Source: Methanosarcinales archaeon (lineage in GTDB: Archaea > Halobacteriota > Syntropharchaeia > Alkanophagales > Methanospirareceae). Taken from it: a stretch of 7,770 nt of DNA. The stretch spans positions 1-7,770 of the forward strand of contig JAODGV010000104.1 of NCBI GenBank assembly GCA_025464425.1, read 5' to 3'. This document shows positions 6,240 through 7,770 of the stretch, one piece after another. Within the stretch, counting starts at the first letter, position 1; the number at the start of each line of letters is the position of its first letter. The notes beneath the pieces are model-generated. The model was not told the DNA's origin. It made no database searches and saw only the letters and a program-made list of their open reading frames with translations. The translations under genes and the position numbers were made by a program.

Positions 6240-7157
6240 ATGTTCAACAATGGGCATGTCATCTCGATACGCGAGTTCACAAAGCAGGAGATAGATTATG
6301 TGCTGACGTGTGCGGAGGAGCTGGAGCCATATGCTAAGGGTAAGAAGTGCGATATACTGGCGGGAAAGATACTCGCAAACCTGTTTTACGAGCCGAGCAC
6401 AAGGACGAGGTTATCATTTGAGACCGCGATGAAACGGCTCGGCGGTGAGGTGATAAACATGTATGCGATAGAGGCGAGCTCGGTCGCAAAAGGCGAGAAC
6501 CTCGCAGATACGATAAGAACAGTATCCAGTTACAGTGATGTGATAGCACTGCGTCATCCACAGGAGGGTGCGGCGCGAATGGCTGCTTCGTTCTCTACTG
6601 TACCAGTAATAAATGCGGGTGACGGCGCGGGACAGCACCCCACGCAGACTCTACTCGATTTATACACGATAAAACGTGAAGGTCTGCTTGATAAGCTCAG
6701 AATCGCGATTATAGGCGACCTGAAATACGGCAGAACGGCACATTCGCTCGCTTACGCATTATCTCTATATGGTGCAAAACTATATCTCGTATCACCACCC
6801 ACACTCAGGATACCCGATGAGATAAGAACAGACCTGAAAAGCGCAGGAGCTGAGTTATACGAGTGTAATGACGTAAGAGAAGTGATAACCGAAGTGGACG
6901 TCCTGTATGTAACGAGGATACAGAAGGAGCGATTTCCTGACCCTGCGGAGTATACCAAGGTTGCGGGTACCTACCGCATAACATCGAAACTCATAGCAGA
7001 GAAGAGGGATGTGGTGGTTATGCATCCACTTCCACGTGTGGATGAGATAGCTCCGGATGTAGACCGAACAAAAAACGCAAAATATTTCCTTCAGGCATTC
7101 TATGGTGTACCTGTGAGGATGGCAATACTATATATATTACTGCGAAAGGGGGATTAA
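6240..7157 (+). CDS. pyrB: Aspartate carbamoyltransferase catalytic subunit
   Basis: PyrB joins carbamoyl phosphate and L-aspartate to form N-carbamoyl-L-aspartate, the committed step of pyrimidine synthesis, in the cytoplasm. The 305-residue product matches the bacterial and archaeal catalytic chain along its length: the carbamoyl-phosphate loop PSTRTR (52-57), the mobile-loop lysine K84 in SSVAKGE, RHPQEG (105-110), GQHPTQTLLD (131-140), GDLKYGRTAHS (159-169), TRIQKERF (225-232) and HPLPRVDEI (262-270). These correspond to E. coli S52-R54, K84, R105, H134, R167, R229/Q231 and L267/P268, so the active site looks complete. The ATG at 6240 fits the E. coli N-terminus (HIISI against HVISI); a longer reading from TTG 6198 would add 14 residues without family support. 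No Shine-Dalgarno site lies directly before 6240. The regulatory chain pyrI, often next to pyrB in archaea, is not adjacent; glyA follows after 5 bases. Confidence 0.96.
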   Translation: MFNNGHVISIREFTKQEIDYVLTCAEELEPYAKGKKCDILAGKILANLFYEPSTRTRLSFETAMKRLGGEVINMYAIEASSVAKGENLADTIRTVSSYSDVIALRHPQEGAARMAASFSTVPVINAGDGAGQHPTQTLLDLYTIKREGLLDKLRIAIIGDLKYGRTAHSLAYALSLYGAKLYLVSPPTLRIPDEIRTDLKSAGAELYECNDVREVITEVDVLYVTRIQKERFPDPAEYTKVAGTYRITSKLIAEKRDVVVMHPLPRVDEIAPDVDRTKNAKYFLQAFYGVPVRMAILYILLRKGD

Positions 7158-7162
7158 AGGAG
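7156..7162 (+). promoter_or_regulatory. Shine-Dalgarno-like site overlapping the pyrB stop codon, before glyA
   Basis: AAAGGAG starts inside the pyrB TAA stop (7155-7157) and ends directly against the ATG at 7163. This suggests translational coupling of glyA to pyrB, but zero spacing is unusual and leaves the in-frame ATG at 7184, with GAGGAG three bases upstream, as a real alternative start. Confidence 0.5.
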
Positions 7163-7770
7163 ATGCAGGAGATAGAGGAGATAATGAATGCGGTGAACCG
7201 ACACGAGGAGCTATTTAAGAACGCTATACCAATGATAGCGAGCGAGAATGTAACGAGTGCACAGGTAAGGCTACTGCTTGCCTCTGATCTATCACACCGA
7301 TATGCCGAGGGCGATGTAGGAGCGCGGTTTTACCAGGGTTGTGAGTTCATAGATGAGATAGAGGATAGAGCGATAAAGTGGGCAATGGAGCTATTCAATG
7401 CGGAACACGTGAATGTGAAACCGGTTTCGGGTGTCAATGCGAACATAGCCACGCTCTTTGCTCTTACTTCTCCTGGCGATATGATGATGGCTCTCTCTAT
7501 ACCCGATGGCGGGCATATAAGTCATGCTGCTTATTCTGTTCCGGGGTTGCGTGGCTTGCGCCTGAAAGAGCTGCCATTTGACACGAAGGAGATGAATATA
7601 GACGTAGACCGTGCGGTAAACGCGATAATAGAGCAGAAGCCCAGACTGATTATGCTCGGTGCGAGTCTCTTCCTCTTCCCTCACCCGATTCGCGAGCTCC
7701 GTACGGCTGCTGATGAGGCAGGTTCGACAATAGTATATGACGCATCGCATGTACTGGGGCTCATAGCGGG
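7163..7770 (+). CDS. glyA: Serine hydroxymethyltransferase, N-terminal part, cut off by window
   Basis: GlyA is the cytoplasmic PLP enzyme that interconverts serine and glycine while passing a one-carbon unit to a pterin, often tetrahydromethanopterin in methanogen-related archaea. The first 202 residues are present. Visible family motifs are IASEN (25-29), RYAEG (46-50), FYQGCEFID (56-64), VKPVSGVNAN (85-94) around the cofactor phosphate and substrate site, DGGHISH (115-121) and YDASHVLGLIAG (192 to the edge), where D193 pairs with the PLP pyridine nitrogen and H196 is conserved. The PLP-binding lysine would lie beyond the window. FYQGC and IPDGGHISH look more like the archaeal branch than E. 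coli GlyA. AAAGGAG (7156-7162) abuts ATG 7163 with no spacer, while GAGGAG at 7175-7180 precedes another in-frame ATG at 7184. I prefer 7163 because it gives about 24 residues before IASEN, close to the archaeal length I recall. It is probably co-transcribed with pyrB. Confidence 0.94.
   Translation, partial: MQEIEEIMNAVNRHEELFKNAIPMIASENVTSAQVRLLLASDLSHRYAEGDVGARFYQGCEFIDEIEDRAIKWAMELFNAEHVNVKPVSGVNANIATLFALTSPGDMMMALSIPDGGHISHAAYSVPGLRGLRLKELPFDTKEMNIDVDRAVNAIIEQKPRLIMLGASLFLFPHPIRELRTAADEAGSTIVYDASHVLGLIA

Noticed and set aside
7391..7750. Minus-strand open frame of 119 codons
   Set aside because: It is antisense to glyA, which is clearly coding by its PLP-enzyme motifs.

Overview
The window looks like chromosomal DNA of a methanogen- or ANME-related euryarchaeon (inference). 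The signs are an archaeal type IV pilin N-terminus, a RimK-like ATP-grasp ligase of the kind that adds glutamate to archaeal cofactors, an archaeal-type serine hydroxymethyltransferase, a PssA of the type expected to make archaetidylserine, TATA-like promoter elements, and heavy use of ATA, AGG and AGA codons. No 16S rRNA, mcr gene or other lineage marker is present, so the assignment stays at that level. No tRNA, rRNA, CRISPR array, insertion sequence or phage gene was seen.

Layout. Bases 1-1079 (minus) hold most of a YraQ/SO_0444-type permease with an N-terminal cysteine-rich metal-binding segment; its C-terminus lies outside the window. A 79-base AT-rich divergent promoter region separates it from a plus-strand pair: a RimK-like ATP-grasp ligase (about 1159-2136) and a radical SAM protein with an extra four-cysteine motif (about 2156-3184). 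The radical SAM gene converges on, and overlaps by 24 bases, an archaeal PssA-like CDP-alcohol phosphotransferase (3161-3862, minus). PssA sits 2 bases behind a 753-residue type IV pilin-like surface protein with a very large glycine-rich insertion (3865-6126, minus). A second divergent promoter region (6127-6239) leads into pyrB (6240-7157, plus) and, 5 bases later, glyA (7163 to the window end, plus, cut off).

How the genes fit together. pyrB and glyA are housekeeping genes (pyrimidine synthesis and one-carbon/serine-glycine metabolism). The ATP-grasp ligase is most easily read as a cofactor-tail glutamate ligase (MptN/CofF-like), but its pairing with a PflA-like radical SAM protein is unexplained. 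The pilin-like protein and PssA form an apparent two-gene envelope unit: an exported, probably N-glycosylated fibre or surface protein followed by a polar-lipid head-group enzyme. The permease stands apart in base composition (about 40 % G+C in hand-counted samples against about 55 % in the neighbouring plus-strand genes) and may have been acquired separately.

The most unusual object is the pilin-like protein: a pilin-type head and tail with glycine-rich beta-repeat modules and a second beta domain inserted between them.
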